The notes under the pieces are model-generated. The model did no database searches, was not told the DNA's origin, and saw nothing but the letters and a program-made list of their open reading frames with translations. This document shows positions 18,131-27,313 of a stretch of DNA of 64,000 nt, piece after piece. The stretch spans positions 1 through 64,000 of the forward strand of contig JAERTH010000026.1 of the NCBI GenBank assembly GCA_016844955.1, in the 5' to 3' direction. Each line of letters begins with the position of its first letter. Position 1 is the first letter of the stretch. The stretch is from Fidelibacterota bacterium. GTDB lineage: Bacteria; Fidelibacterota; UBA8477; JABMPR01. The position numbers were made by a program, and so were the translations under genes.

Positions 18131-19498
18131 ATGAAACAGCTATTCGTCTTGCTATGTCTAATTTCATCCATAATTGCTACTGATATCACTATCAAATCTG
18201 ATGGTACTGGTGCCGATGGGAACGGTGTATCCATACAGAATTCCGCAGACACAGAACTTATGATTATCCAGGGGGATGGGGATGCCAGTATAGATGGGAC
18301 CACCCTATACATCGACGCTACTAACAATAAAGTCGGTCTGGGTACAGCGAGTCCTACGACTCAACTGCATGTAACGGGGACTGAAGGATTACTAGTCCAG
18401 GGGACCTACGATTCTGGGACTGCACTAAACTTGGGTGCTGGAACTCGCATGCACTTTTATCCCAGGCGGGCAGCCTTCATGGTTGGATATGTGAGTGACA
18501 CGCGGTGGAATGACACATCAGTCGGTCTGTACTCATTCGCAGCGGGGTATAACAGCAAGGCCGGGGATTACTCTGTGGCCATGGGCGATAACGCAGATGC
18601 CACAGGTGTGCGTTCTGTGGCCCTGGGTGATGGCACAACCGCAGATTCAGAATCCTGTGTTGCCCTGGGAGCCTTTAGCACTGCCAGCGCATTCAATTCC
18701 ATTGCAATCGGGAATGGTGCCACAGCCAGCGGGGAAAACTCTATGGCAATGGGTTACAACACCACTGCAAGTGGTGATTATGCCACAGTCATGGGTGGGA
18801 ACAACACTCAGGCTACTGGAACTTATGCCACAGCAATGGGAGAGACCACCACCGCCAGTGGAGCCTGGTCCACAACCATGGGGTGGAGTACGACTGCAAA
18901 AAGCGGATTTGAGACTGCCATAGGGGTCTGGAATACAGATTATACCCCAACCGAAACAGGTGCTTATGACAGTACCGACAGATTGTTCGTGGTCGGGAAC
19001 GGCGAAAGTTCGGTATCCAGAAGTGATGCCCTTCTCCTTTTAAAGAACGGAAATGCAACCCTTGCTGGAACACTGACTCAAAACTCGGATCGAAGACTAA
19101 AAGAACGGATCCGACCCATTGAATCGGCACTGGAAAAGGTTCTGAAGCTGGATGGAAAATACTATTACTGGAACCATGAAAAACCTCATGATACTGAAAA
19201 TGAACAAATCGGGCTAATTGCACAGGACGTCCAGGAGGTCTTACCCCAGCTCGTAACAAGTGATCAGACTGCAGAAGCATATCTATCTGTAAATTACCAG
19301 GGACTTGTACCTGTCCTCATCAATGCCATTCAAGAGCAGCAGGATCAAATTGATGGGCTGAAGGTACAAAATGAGATGCTGTTGAGGCTCTTAGCGGAAA
19401 ATGATCTGCATGAGGCCAAGCCAGGCTTTTTCAAACGATTGTTTGCCCGGTTTCCCCAAACGAAAAATGCCCCAAATCTTACATTGGTAACACCATGA
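18131..19498 (+). CDS. surface protein with YadA-head-like repeats and a C-terminal S74 chaperone domain
   Basis: This 455-residue protein has a signal peptide (LFVLLCLISSIIAT). A region with the phage-tail style KVGLGTASPTTQLHVTG is followed by about ten 14-residue YadA-head / Hep_Hag units (S.A.G....A.G..S.A.G; about residues 135-260). The end is an intramolecular chaperone of the peptidase S74 (endosialidase) type: NSDRRLKERI, IGLIAQDVQEVLP, NYQGLVPVLINAIQEQQ. In that family the domain trimerises a beta-helical fibre and then cuts itself off just before the Ser of SDxRLK. A trimeric exported fibre is therefore likely. The stop overlaps the start of the next gene (ATGA), so the two are coupled. 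Confidence 0.88.
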   Translation: MKQLFVLLCLISSIIATDITIKSDGTGADGNGVSIQNSADTELMIIQGDGDASIDGTTLYIDATNNKVGLGTASPTTQLHVTGTEGLLVQGTYDSGTALNLGAGTRMHFYPRRAAFMVGYVSDTRWNDTSVGLYSFAAGYNSKAGDYSVAMGDNADATGVRSVALGDGTTADSESCVALGAFSTASAFNSIAIGNGATASGENSMAMGYNTTASGDYATVMGGNNTQATGTYATAMGETTTASGAWSTTMGWSTTAKSGFETAIGVWNTDYTPTETGAYDSTDRLFVVGNGESSVSRSDALLLLKNGNATLAGTLTQNSDRRLKERIRPIESALEKVLKLDGKYYYWNHEKPHDTENEQIGLIAQDVQEVLPQLVTSDQTAEAYLSVNYQGLVPVLINAIQEQQDQIDGLKVQNEMLLRLLAENDLHEAKPGFFKRLFARFPQTKNAPNLTLVTP

Positions 19499-20322
19499 CA
19501 TTCTGGATCCTGATTCTGATATACATGCTTACAGGGGTGGTTCAGGCTGGTTCGGTGATTTCTATTCCTGCTTCATCGAGCATTACCATTCCTGGTGGTG
19601 GCTATTTATGTGCAGGTGCCATCAATGTTGCTGCAGGCGGTACCCTTACTGCTTCACATACATCAGATGTCTGTGTAACACCGACCGGTGAAGGGGATGT
19701 CAGTTTACCTGTTCAATTAACATACTTTCGTGCGCAGACAGATTTGAGTGGTTCAGGGATCAGACTGACATGGGAGACAGAGTCGGAGACCGAGAACCTT
19801 GGTTTTATAATTGAACGACGTCACTCTCAAAATGACTCCTGGTCTGAAATCGCTAATTTTGGCATGTATTCTGAGCTTGAAGGTCAGGGGAATAGTACCA
19901 AAAAGCACTTTTATGCCTTTGTGGATAAGTCAGTGCAAAGTGAGCAATTCTACGATTACCGCCTGGGTGACGTGAGCTATGCCGGTGAGGTGAGTTATCA
20001 CCTCCAGCCCGTAGTTGGTGTCTGGATGGGAAAGCTTATCCCGAACAAGTACTTCCTGTCACAAAACTATCCGAATCCTTTCAACCCGAGCACCACAGTT
20101 ACCTATGGTTTACCGGTGGATGCTGATGTAAAAATCGTGGTTTATGATGCCTTGGGCCACGAGGTCGCCATGCTTATAAATGCAGCACAAGCTGCCGGAA
20201 ATTACGATCTTACCTGGCAGGGCACGACCAATGAAGGTTGCCCCATCACGAGCGGTATCTACCTCGCGCGTATTGAAACTGAAACCTTTACCAGGGTCAT
20301 CAAGATGGTATACTTGCGATAA
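19495..20322 (+). CDS. secreted protein with C-terminal T9SS/FlgD-like sorting domain
   Basis: This 275-residue protein has a signal peptide (ILIYMLTGVVQAG), a short Gly/Ser/Thr-rich beta region, and a fibronectin-like segment (LTWETESETENLGFIIERR) of a kind common before sorting domains. The C-terminal domain of about 80 residues begins LSQNYPNPFNPSTTVTY and ends GIYLARIETETFTRVIKMVYLR without the last stretch being truncated. This is the type A sorting domain of type IX secretion or the related FlgD Ig-like fold. It overlaps the S74 protein gene by four bases and may anchor or deliver that fibre, which is an inference from the coupling. Confidence 0.85.
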   Translation: MTFWILILIYMLTGVVQAGSVISIPASSSITIPGGGYLCAGAINVAAGGTLTASHTSDVCVTPTGEGDVSLPVQLTYFRAQTDLSGSGIRLTWETESETENLGFIIERRHSQNDSWSEIANFGMYSELEGQGNSTKKHFYAFVDKSVQSEQFYDYRLGDVSYAGEVSYHLQPVVGVWMGKLIPNKYFLSQNYPNPFNPSTTVTYGLPVDADVKIVVYDALGHEVAMLINAAQAAGNYDLTWQGTTNEGCPITSGIYLARIETETFTRVIKMVYLR

Positions 20323-20473
20323 ACATATCACCTCACCAATCCTTTATAATCAAAAGACTCGAATTCGGGGTTTTTAATATTTGTGATCGCAAGAGATAGA
20401 TTTGTTTTTAGAGCTTTTTAATGATTATGTTAGGCGTGTGGTGTCGTCAAGGTGATTGAGAAGGAGAAGTGAT

Positions 20474-20878
20474 ATGCAAGCTTTAGTCTGGGAAGAGCGA
20501 TTTAGTGTTGGGATTAGACAATTTGATCAGCACCACAAAATTTTGTTTGAGATGATAAACTCTCTCATTTTTGCCAAGGAAGATAATAGTGATCCAGATG
20601 TAATAAAACACACACTGGAGCAACTACGTAGCTATACGCTGTTCCACTTTGTCGCAGAAGAAGCCATGATGAAGTATTTTGGTTTTGAGGGTCTGGATGA
20701 GCATATCGCTGAGCATGAGGTCTTACTGCAGCACGTTGTGGAATATCAGGAAAGAGTTGCTGCTGAAGATGGAGTTACTCTGGATGAAATTCTAGATTTT
20801 CTGGCAGGCTGGTTGCTTGATCATACGCTGGGGTTGGATCAGCTCTACGGACCTTTTCTCAGTCGTCGAACCGAATAA
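20474..20878 (+). CDS. bacteriohemerythrin
   Basis: This 134-residue single-domain protein binds O2 at a di-iron site. The start at the ATG at 20474 follows a perfect AAGGAG; an in-frame TTG at 20456 is ignored. All seven iron ligands are in place: His20 (QHH), His58 and Glu62 (HFVAEE), His77 and His81 (DEHIAEH), His117 and Asp122 (DHTLGLD). Such proteins store or scavenge oxygen, or supply it to oxygenases, in microaerophiles and anaerobes. It stands alone between a 150-base leader and a convergent XRE gene. A decayed second copy lies at 17.7 kb. Confidence 0.95.
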   Translation: MQALVWEERFSVGIRQFDQHHKILFEMINSLIFAKEDNSDPDVIKHTLEQLRSYTLFHFVAEEAMMKYFGFEGLDEHIAEHEVLLQHVVEYQERVAAEDGVTLDEILDFLAGWLLDHTLGLDQLYGPFLSRRTE

Positions 20879-20914
20879 CCCATAGCGGACCCACACTTAA
20901 AAGATGATAAAATC

Positions 20915-21115
20915 TCATTCGCTCTCATCATCTTCAAAAATGGCTTCGATAGCTAGGCTAAAGAGTCTGGAAACTTTGAATGCTAGGGGTAGACTAGGGT
21001 CGAATTTCCCGGTCTCAATGGCATTAATCGTCTGACGAGAGACCTCAAGAGCATCGGCCAACTGGGCCTGTGTCCAGTCACGCTCAGCTCGCAGCACTTT
21101 TAATCGGTTTTTCAT
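20915..21115 (-). CDS. XRE-family helix-turn-helix regulator
   Basis: This 66-residue DNA-binding protein has the helix-turn-helix WTQAQLADALEVSRQTINAIE at residues about 14-34, followed by the family tail (PSLPLAFKVSRLF...IEAIF). It is nearly the minimum size for the family and has no sensor domain. Its start overlaps the stop of the membrane-protein gene upstream by four bases. Such regulator and membrane-protein pairs are common and often autoregulated. Confidence 0.92.
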   Translation of the reverse strand: MKNRLKVLRAERDWTQAQLADALEVSRQTINAIETGKFDPSLPLAFKVSRLFSLAIEAIFEDDESE

Positions 21116-21534
21116 TGATACCTTCTATTCCCAGTAAAAAGTCCTATAGCGTAACTAAGAGACATTACGATAACCAGGTGTGAAATCTCTGGTTGAAAGC
21201 CAATAAGATGGACATCCTCAAGCAATTCATAGCTGAGGCCGGCTACGATGCCCACACCTAAAGCCAAAGCGGTTGCCTCAAGTTGTATCTTTTGTTGCAA
21301 ACCATCCATGTCTCTCAGATTTTGTTTATTGGCTAGAATCCATCCAGCACCCATGGCCAGATTCACGATGAGAGCCAACACACTGATGTAGTGGTTGTAA
21401 TCCCAGATAAACTTCGGTCCAAATGCTGCTATAGCCAGGGTTCCCACCCAGGCTGCTGTCCAGTAACCCAGACGAATGGAGTTTTTTTTCAGGCGATCGT
21501 TCCAGTTGCCTGGTCCTGCGGTTGGTGTATTCAT
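21112..21534 (-). CDS. four-helix membrane protein paired with the XRE regulator
   Basis: This 140-residue protein has four predicted membrane helices (about 25-45, 50-70, 90-108, 117-135) and short loops. No catalytic motif is seen. It overlaps the XRE regulator gene by four bases, and the two form a bicistron. The membrane protein might modulate the regulator's activity, as proposed for other small pairs of this plan, but nothing in the sequence proves it. Confidence 0.8.
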   Translation of the reverse strand: MNTPTAGPGNWNDRLKKNSIRLGYWTAAWVGTLAIAAFGPKFIWDYNHYISVLALIVNLAMGAGWILANKQNLRDMDGLQQKIQLEATALALGVGIVAGLSYELLEDVHLIGFQPEISHLVIVMSLSYAIGLFTGNRRYQ

Positions 21535-21715
21535 AGGTATGGTTCCTTTGTCATTATGTTAAGTGTCCTTGACTAAAAATAGGGGAGATTTTTGGGAAGT
21601 CAAGGACGCTTTACAAAAAGATTGGCGTGCTTGATATTGAAAGTTTATTCAACCTTCGTGACGAAGCAGCATTATTGATTACCATCTCTATGGTGCAATC
21701 ATTAGTTTTCTATCC

Positions 21716-22759
21716 ATGAAGATGCTAAAAAGACTCATCCTATTTATTGTAGCTCTCCTGGGGTATGTCATTTTGCGAGAGATGCTCAACTTCTATGTGC
21801 TGGCCTATACTGCCAATCCCTATCTTGGGTATTTTGTTCTGGCCCTTCTCATTACCATCCTGGTCTATTTTGTAGCCATTCCGCTCTATCGTATTAGCCG
21901 ACTCAGTGGTGATCCTGGTCCTGTTCGCAAGAAGCGCAAGGAAAATGACCTGATTGAGATGCGGCTTCAGCGGGCATCCGGCAACAAATATCTTAAAAAC
22001 ATCGATTTTATGGTTCCGCAATCCGGTACAGCCATAGAACGTTACAAAATGACTACGGATGTACTTTCAGAGCGTTGTGATGAAATTAGGCGCAAATATA
22101 TCGTTCACCTCTTTTACAGCAGTGCTGTCTCCCAATATGGATTTATTGATGCCATCCTCATTTTTTCAGCCAATGTGAACCTGGTAAAAGAAATATTTAC
22201 CCTGTATACAGGTCGGGCTACGGGAAGAGATCTCTGGCAGATCATGAAACAGATTTACTACTCCATTGCCATCGGTGGATCAGAGGGGGTTGAGTTTGCG
22301 GTGGAAGAGCTGATTTCTAAACTGGGGTCTGACTCATTGAGAAGCATCCCCTTCTTTGATAAGGTGATGGTGTCGGTTGCCGGTGGTTTCACCAACGCAG
22401 TGTTGCTCTCCAGGATCTCACTCATCACTGAAAATTATTGTCGTATGACTTATATAGAATCTACTCAGGATCTATCCCCAGAGCCAAAAGCCATCCTGTC
22501 TTCAACCCGCGCCATTGTTGACGAGCCCATCAAGCATATCAAGCAACAACTCAATGATATCGCCAAACAGAAGGCCATCGATTTCTCCAGATATGCCATC
22601 AACCCCACGCGTACAGTGATTGAAAAAGCCCTGGATAAATTCACACCCAACACGGATGAGGACAAAGTTCAGAAGCAAAATGTCCTACGCAGTATCGCGG
22701 TGGGTATCAACCCTCTGAAGTATTTCAGCCGAAGAAAGGCGCGTAAAGCTAAAAAGTAG
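21716..22759 (+). CDS. DUF697/YcjF-like membrane protein
   Basis: This 347-residue protein has two N-terminal membrane helices (about 5-23 and 35-58), a basic linker (PGPVRKKRK), and a domain resembling DUF697 / YcjF: SQYGFIDAILIFSANVNLVKEI, then ATGRDLW, and a long amphipathic block (VMVSVAGGFTNAVLLSRI). The lysine-rich tail is probably cytoplasmic. YcjF-like proteins often accompany GTPases, but none is next to this gene. The ATG at 21716 has only a weak ribosome-binding site. The function is unknown and a role in envelope stress is a guess from homologues. Confidence 0.7.
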   Translation: MKMLKRLILFIVALLGYVILREMLNFYVLAYTANPYLGYFVLALLITILVYFVAIPLYRISRLSGDPGPVRKKRKENDLIEMRLQRASGNKYLKNIDFMVPQSGTAIERYKMTTDVLSERCDEIRRKYIVHLFYSSAVSQYGFIDAILIFSANVNLVKEIFTLYTGRATGRDLWQIMKQIYYSIAIGGSEGVEFAVEELISKLGSDSLRSIPFFDKVMVSVAGGFTNAVLLSRISLITENYCRMTYIESTQDLSPEPKAILSSTRAIVDEPIKHIKQQLNDIAKQKAIDFSRYAINPTRTVIEKALDKFTPNTDEDKVQKQNVLRSIAVGINPLKYFSRRKARKAKK

Positions 22760-23163
22760 CCCCACTACCCGTCTTTGCGAGGCAGCGCCGAAGCAATCCC
22801 TTTTTCGAAGCCCAGGTAAGGAGATCGCCACGTCCCTTTGGACTCACGAAGACGTGGTCCAAACTGGTCATGGAGTTGTTATCCTATCCTTAGATTCGCG
22901 AAGACAGCTTTCAAGTAGCTTTTAATACTTTCTGGCAGACATCGTACAAATTTAGGTTAGATTGTAAACTCTTGGGCAAGTAACTGAAATGAGTGTGGGG
23001 AAGACTATAATCAGACAAAAATCAGCCATAAATCGCTTCAATAAGCGCGATTATTATTGCGTGCAGACGATTAATGACTATAATAGTCACGTTAGTATGA
23101 GTTACTTATTTTTTATCCCCCCAAAACTACATTTCACAATCCAATATTTATTTGAGGTAAATC
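22760..23163. other. 404-base intergenic region with a dispersed repeat
   Basis: The region holds an inverted-repeat element (22770-22854) and an otherwise AT-rich leader before aceE. GAGGTAA at 23154-23160 is the ribosome-binding site of aceE. No gene is seen. Confidence 0.5.
22770..22854. repeat. dispersed palindromic intergenic repeat
   Basis: CGTCTTTGCGAG (22770-22781) is matched 10/12 by the inverted CTCACGAAGACG (22843-22854), with the internal phrase CGAAGCAATCCC and GGAGATCGCCACG between them. This 'TTGCGAG...GCGAAGCAATC...GATCGCCACG' style is a familiar form of mobile palindromic repeat in diverse bacterial genomes. Confidence 0.65.
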
Positions 23164-25836
23164 GTGGCAAGCGTAAACATTAATCATGACACCGATCCCC
23201 AGGAAACCAGTGAATGGCTGGATTCCCTTGCAGCAGTATTTGAAGAAGAAGGTGTTAATCGAGCTCACTTTCTGGTAAATGAACTTATAGACTATGCACG
23301 TCGGCATGGTGTCCGACTACCCTACAGTCCAAACACGTCCTATCTGAACACCATCCCCGTTTCTCAGCAACCACAATTCCCAGGCGACCGTGATATTGAA
23401 CGTCGCATTAAATCCATTGTTCGTTGGAACGCCATGGCCATGGTTGTCCGTGGCAACAAAATGAGTGACGGAATTGGTGGCCACATCTCAACTTTTGCCT
23501 CTTCAGCCACTTTACTGGAGATTGGCTTTAATCATTTCTTTAGATCGGCAAGTGATGAATTTGGTGGTGACCTGGTCTACTTCCAGGGACATGGATCTCC
23601 AGGCATCTATGCCCGCGCCTTTTTGGAAGGCCGTCTTGGTGAACAGGATCTGGTAAATTTTCGTCGTGAGCTGGCCCCCGAAGGTGGTCTTTCCTCTTAC
23701 CCACACCCCTGGTTGATGCCCAACTTCTGGCAATTCCCAACTGTATCCATGGGGCTTGGACCATTACAGGCCATTTATCAGGCTCGTTTTATGCGTTACA
23801 TGGAAAACCGTGAACTCATCCCCCGAAGTGATCGAAAAATCTGGGCATTCCTGGGTGACGGGGAAATGGATGAGCCGGAATCACTGGGTGCAATCACCCT
23901 GGCCTCAAGAGAAAAACTCGACAATTTGATTTTTGTGGTGAATTGCAACATGCAGCGCCTGGATGGACCTGTTCGTGGAAATGGAAAAATCGTACAAGAG
24001 CTGGAAGGTGCTTTCCGAGGTGCTGGTTGGAATGTCATTAAAGTAATCTGGGGCTCTGAATGGGATGCCCTCCTGGCCAAGGACAAAGATGGCATCCTGG
24101 CTAAACGCATGGAAGAAGTCGTTGATGGGGATATCCTGAAATATATCGTTGAAGGTGGTGCCCACATTCGTGAACACTTTTTTGGTGCTTATCCTGAGCT
24201 TCTGGAAATGGTTAATCATCTCAGCGATGAAGATCTGGAAAAATTAAAACGTGGTGGACATGACCCAGCCAAGGTTTATGCCGCCTACGCAGAGGCAACT
24301 AAGCATCCTGATCAACCTACAGTCATTCTTACCAGTACGGTAAAGGGCTATGGAATGGGTGAGGCTGGTGAAGGTAAGAATATCACCCACGGTCAGAAAA
24401 AGCTGAATGACGAGGAATTGAAAGCGTTCCGTAGCCGGTTTGGGATTCCTATTTCAGATGACGAAGTGACCAAAGCTCCCTTTTATCGTCCCGATGAAAA
24501 TTCTGCAGAAGTGAAATATTTAAAGGCACATCGTGAAGCACTGGGAGGAAGTTTTCCTGCCAGGCGAACAAAAGCAGATCCACTTAAAACCCCTGAATTG
24601 TCAGCTTTCTCAGCTGCCCTGGAGGGAACCGGTGATCGTGCTCAGTCAACTACCATGGCCTTTGTGCGTATCCTCTCCATGCTCACCAAAGACAAAACCA
24701 TGGGTAAGCGGGTTGTCCCCATCGTTCCTGATGAAGCCCGTACCTTTGGGATGGAAGCTCTATTCAGAAGCCTCGGTATCTATTCCAGCGTTGGTCAGCT
24801 CTATGATCCGGTGGACTCAGATCAGTACCTGTATTACCGTGAAGACATCAAGGGCCAGATTCTGGAAGAAGGTATCACCGAAGCTGGTTCTGCCAGTTCC
24901 TGGGTTTCCGCCGCTACTTCCTACAGTACCCACGGTGTGAACATGATGCCTTTCTATATTTATTATTCAATGTTCGGTTTCCAGCGAGTTGGGGATCTAT
25001 TCTGGCTGGCTGGAGACATTCGGGCTCGCGGTTTTCTGTTGGGAGCAACAGCAGGTCGTACCACACTCAATGGTGAGGGTCTGCAACATCAGGATGGTCA
25101 TTCACTCCTGGCGGCTGCCACCATACCAAATTGCCGGGCCTACGATCCTGCATATTCATATGAAATTGCCGTCATCATTCAGCATGGAATGAAACGTATG
25201 ATGCATGATCAGATTGATGAATTCTATTACATCACCCTGGAAAATGAGCCATACATTCATCCTGCCATGCCCAAGAATGCTGAAGAAGGTATCATCAAAG
25301 GTATGTATCAACTTTCCTCTACTGGAAAAGCCAAGGGCGAGATGCATGTCCAGCTCATGGGATCAGGTGCAATCCTTAGTGAAGTTTTGGCAGCGGCGGA
25401 TATCCTGGAAAAGGAATGGAAAATCACTGCTGATATCTGGAGTGTAACGAGTTATTCAGAACTAAGGTTGGATGCACAAGATGCTCAACGATGGAATCGT
25501 CTGCATCCCACAGAAGAACGCCGTAAGGCTTTTGCCTGCCAGGCCTTAGATGGTTCAGTAGGTCCTGTGATTGCAGCCTCTGACTATATCAAACTGGTGG
25601 CTGAGCAGATATCTCTATTTATCGAGAAGCCTTTTGTCGCCCTGGGAACTGATGGTTTTGGTCGTAGCGAGTCACGTGAAAACTTACGGAAGTTCTTTGA
25701 GGTTGATCGTCACTCTATCGTCGTGGCTGCCTTGTTCCAGTTACAGAAAATGGGTGTCGTTAAAGCTGAATTGGTGGCCAAGGCCATTAAAAAGTATGAC
25801 ATCCCCACTGATACTGAGAACCCGGTTAAGCGTTGA
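23164..25836 (+). CDS. aceE: pyruvate dehydrogenase E1 component, homodimeric type
   Basis: This 890-residue ThDP enzyme decarboxylates pyruvate and acetylates the E2 lipoyl group. Its length matches the single-chain AceE family (about 887). The ThDP/Mg motif is GDGEMDEPESLGA followed by LIFVVNCN. The conserved regions HISTFASSATLLE, YFQGHGSPGIYARA, TVKGYGMGEAGEGKN and GLQHQDGHS are all present. The GTG start at 23164 has GAGGTAA four bases upstream. It is the first gene of an aceE-aceF-lpdA operon, with a 200-base gap before aceF that carries a dispersed repeat. The presence of the complex in an otherwise anaerobe-like gene set suggests at least some respiratory or microaerobic growth. Confidence 0.96.
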   Translation: MASVNINHDTDPQETSEWLDSLAAVFEEEGVNRAHFLVNELIDYARRHGVRLPYSPNTSYLNTIPVSQQPQFPGDRDIERRIKSIVRWNAMAMVVRGNKMSDGIGGHISTFASSATLLEIGFNHFFRSASDEFGGDLVYFQGHGSPGIYARAFLEGRLGEQDLVNFRRELAPEGGLSSYPHPWLMPNFWQFPTVSMGLGPLQAIYQARFMRYMENRELIPRSDRKIWAFLGDGEMDEPESLGAITLASREKLDNLIFVVNCNMQRLDGPVRGNGKIVQELEGAFRGAGWNVIKVIWGSEWDALLAKDKDGILAKRMEEVVDGDILKYIVEGGAHIREHFFGAYPELLEMVNHLSDEDLEKLKRGGHDPAKVYAAYAEATKHPDQPTVILTSTVKGYGMGEAGEGKNITHGQKKLNDEELKAFRSRFGIPISDDEVTKAPFYRPDENSAEVKYLKAHREALGGSFPARRTKADPLKTPELSAFSAALEGTGDRAQSTTMAFVRILSMLTKDKTMGKRVVPIVPDEARTFGMEALFRSLGIYSSVGQLYDPVDSDQYLYYREDIKGQILEEGITEAGSASSWVSAATSYSTHGVNMMPFYIYYSMFGFQRVGDLFWLAGDIRARGFLLGATAGRTTLNGEGLQHQDGHSLLAAATIPNCRAYDPAYSYEIAVIIQHGMKRMMHDQIDEFYYITLENEPYIHPAMPKNAEEGIIKGMYQLSSTGKAKGEMHVQLMGSGAILSEVLAAADILEKEWKITADIWSVTSYSELRLDAQDAQRWNRLHPTEERRKAFACQALDGSVGPVIAASDYIKLVAEQISLFIEKPFVALGTDGFGRSESRENLRKFFEVDRHSIVVAALFQLQKMGVVKAELVAKAIKKYDIPTDTENPVKR

Positions 25837-26038
25837 CATCATGGCGTGTTTTGAAGCAAGGGTGCTATATACCCCGACTAGCTCAGTATGACCCCGCGCA
25901 GTTTCATGGGCATGTCTTGCTGAGCCTGTCGAAGCATATGGATCAAGATTATCCTTCGAGAGCCTCAGGATGACCTGGAGAGAGATTTTGTGAATGAATT
26001 AGGCATAGTGTCCAAAATGATTGAAAAGAGAAATTGAT
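25837..26038. repeat. dispersed inverted repeat inside the PDH operon
   Basis: CTGAGCCTGTCGAAG (25920-25934) faces CTTCGAGAGCCTCAG (25954-25968), an imperfect inverted repeat around ATATGGATCAAGATTATC. The wider phrase is typical of dispersed 'cttcgagagcctcaggatgac' palindromes. The rest of the 200-base spacer has no gene. Confidence 0.6.
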
Positions 26039-27298
26039 ATGTTGAAAGAAATAATCATACCTGATCTTGGGGAAGGCATTGACACCGTTGAAGTAGGGGA
26101 GATCAATGTCAAACCAGGTGACCATATTGATGTAGGTGATATCCTTGTGCTTCTGGAAAGCGACAAAGCCTCCATGGAGATTGAAGCAGAATTTGCTGGA
26201 ACCATAAAGGACATCCGTGTTACAACCGGCTCTGAAGTAAGCACCAATACCATTCTGGCCACAGTTGAAGCCGATGAAGAGGAAGCAGCCGAACCAGAGG
26301 CCACTGAACTTGAACCAGAAGCCAAGACCGAGCCGGAAGCAGCCCCTCAACCTCCGGTTGAAGAGGAATTGCCCAAAGCCCCCATTGAAGTGCCTGTGAC
26401 CAAACGGAAAATTGTGGCCGCCAGTCCATCTGTGCGTCGATTTGCCCGAGAGCTAGGTGCTGATCTGAGTCAGGTGCCTGGAAGTGGTCCCAAGGGCCGT
26501 GTCTTAAAGGAAGATGTTCAGAATTATATCAAGGGTCGTCTCAGTGATGCTCCGGCTGGTGTCCCAGTTCGATCTGCACAACCTGAAATTGATTTCAGTC
26601 AATGGGGTGAGATCGAAAAGGTTCATCTGAGTAAAATTCGTCGTGCTACTGCTGTGAATCTGCAAAATGCCTGGCAAACTATCCCGCATGTGACCCAGCA
26701 TGATGAAACCGATATTACTGATCTTGAAGCATTCCGACAGGTTTATAAGCATGCCGCTGCCAAGGAAGGAGGCAAACTTTCAATCCTGCCTTTCATCATG
26801 AAAGCCGTGGCCAACGCACTCCTGGAATTTCCAGACTTTAATAGTTCTCTGGATGCCCGAGGCGAAAATCTTATTCACAAAAAATATATCCATATTGGAA
26901 TTGCAGTAGATACGCCAAACGGTCTCGTTGTGCCTGTTATCAAGGATGTGGACAAAAAGAACCTGGTTGAGCTGGCTGTGGAACTGGTTGACTTGAGCAC
27001 CCGTACGCGTGAGCGTAAGATTAAACCAGCTGAACTTGTGGGAGCGACTTTTTCAATCTCCAGTTTGGGTGGTATCAGCGGAACAGGTTTTTCACCTATT
27101 GTTAATCCACCACAGGTAGCCATTATGGGGGTATCAAGATCCAAGATGATGCCCGAGTATGATGGCTCACAATTTATTCCACGGCTCATGCTGCCATTTT
27201 CGCTTTCCTATGACCATCGCGTGATTGATGGAGCAGCAGCAGCCAGATTTACAAAATTCATCGCTGAAGAATTGAAAGCGATCAAAAATCTATTTTAG
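26039..27298 (+). CDS. aceF: dihydrolipoamide acetyltransferase E2 of pyruvate dehydrogenase
   Basis: This 419-residue protein starts at the ATG at 26039; an in-frame TTG at 26021 is less likely. It has one N-terminal lipoyl domain with lipoyl-Lys43 in ESDKAS, a Glu/Pro/Ala-rich linker (about 80-125), a peripheral-subunit-binding domain (ASPSVRRFARELGADL, about 128-165), and a C-terminal acyltransferase domain (about 190-419) with catalytic His393 in DHRVIDG. The enzyme makes acetyl-CoA. One lipoyl domain is fewer than the three in E. coli, which is usual in many other bacteria. It lies between aceE and lpdA. Confidence 0.95.
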   Translation: MLKEIIIPDLGEGIDTVEVGEINVKPGDHIDVGDILVLLESDKASMEIEAEFAGTIKDIRVTTGSEVSTNTILATVEADEEEAAEPEATELEPEAKTEPEAAPQPPVEEELPKAPIEVPVTKRKIVAASPSVRRFARELGADLSQVPGSGPKGRVLKEDVQNYIKGRLSDAPAGVPVRSAQPEIDFSQWGEIEKVHLSKIRRATAVNLQNAWQTIPHVTQHDETDITDLEAFRQVYKHAAAKEGGKLSILPFIMKAVANALLEFPDFNSSLDARGENLIHKKYIHIGIAVDTPNGLVVPVIKDVDKKNLVELAVELVDLSTRTRERKIKPAELVGATFSISSLGGISGTGFSPIVNPPQVAIMGVSRSKMMPEYDGSQFIPRLMLPFSLSYDHRVIDGAAAARFTKFIAEELKAIKNLF

Positions 27299-27313
27299 TT
27301 TCAGGAGTTATAT

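Noticed and set aside
18495..19280. Long frames on both strands inside the YadA-like gene
   Set aside because: They are by-products of the repetitive, GC-balanced head-repeat coding sequence; no start signal and no protein family fits.
20901..20934. Stem AAGATGAT / ATCATCTT between the hemerythrin and XRE genes
   Set aside because: An 8-bp AT-rich stem with an 18-base loop, no proper T-run, and half of it inside the XRE gene; weak as a terminator.
22989..23183. Plus-strand frame of 64 codons before aceE
   Set aside because: It runs into the aceE start in another frame, lacks a ribosome-binding site and has no recognisable content.
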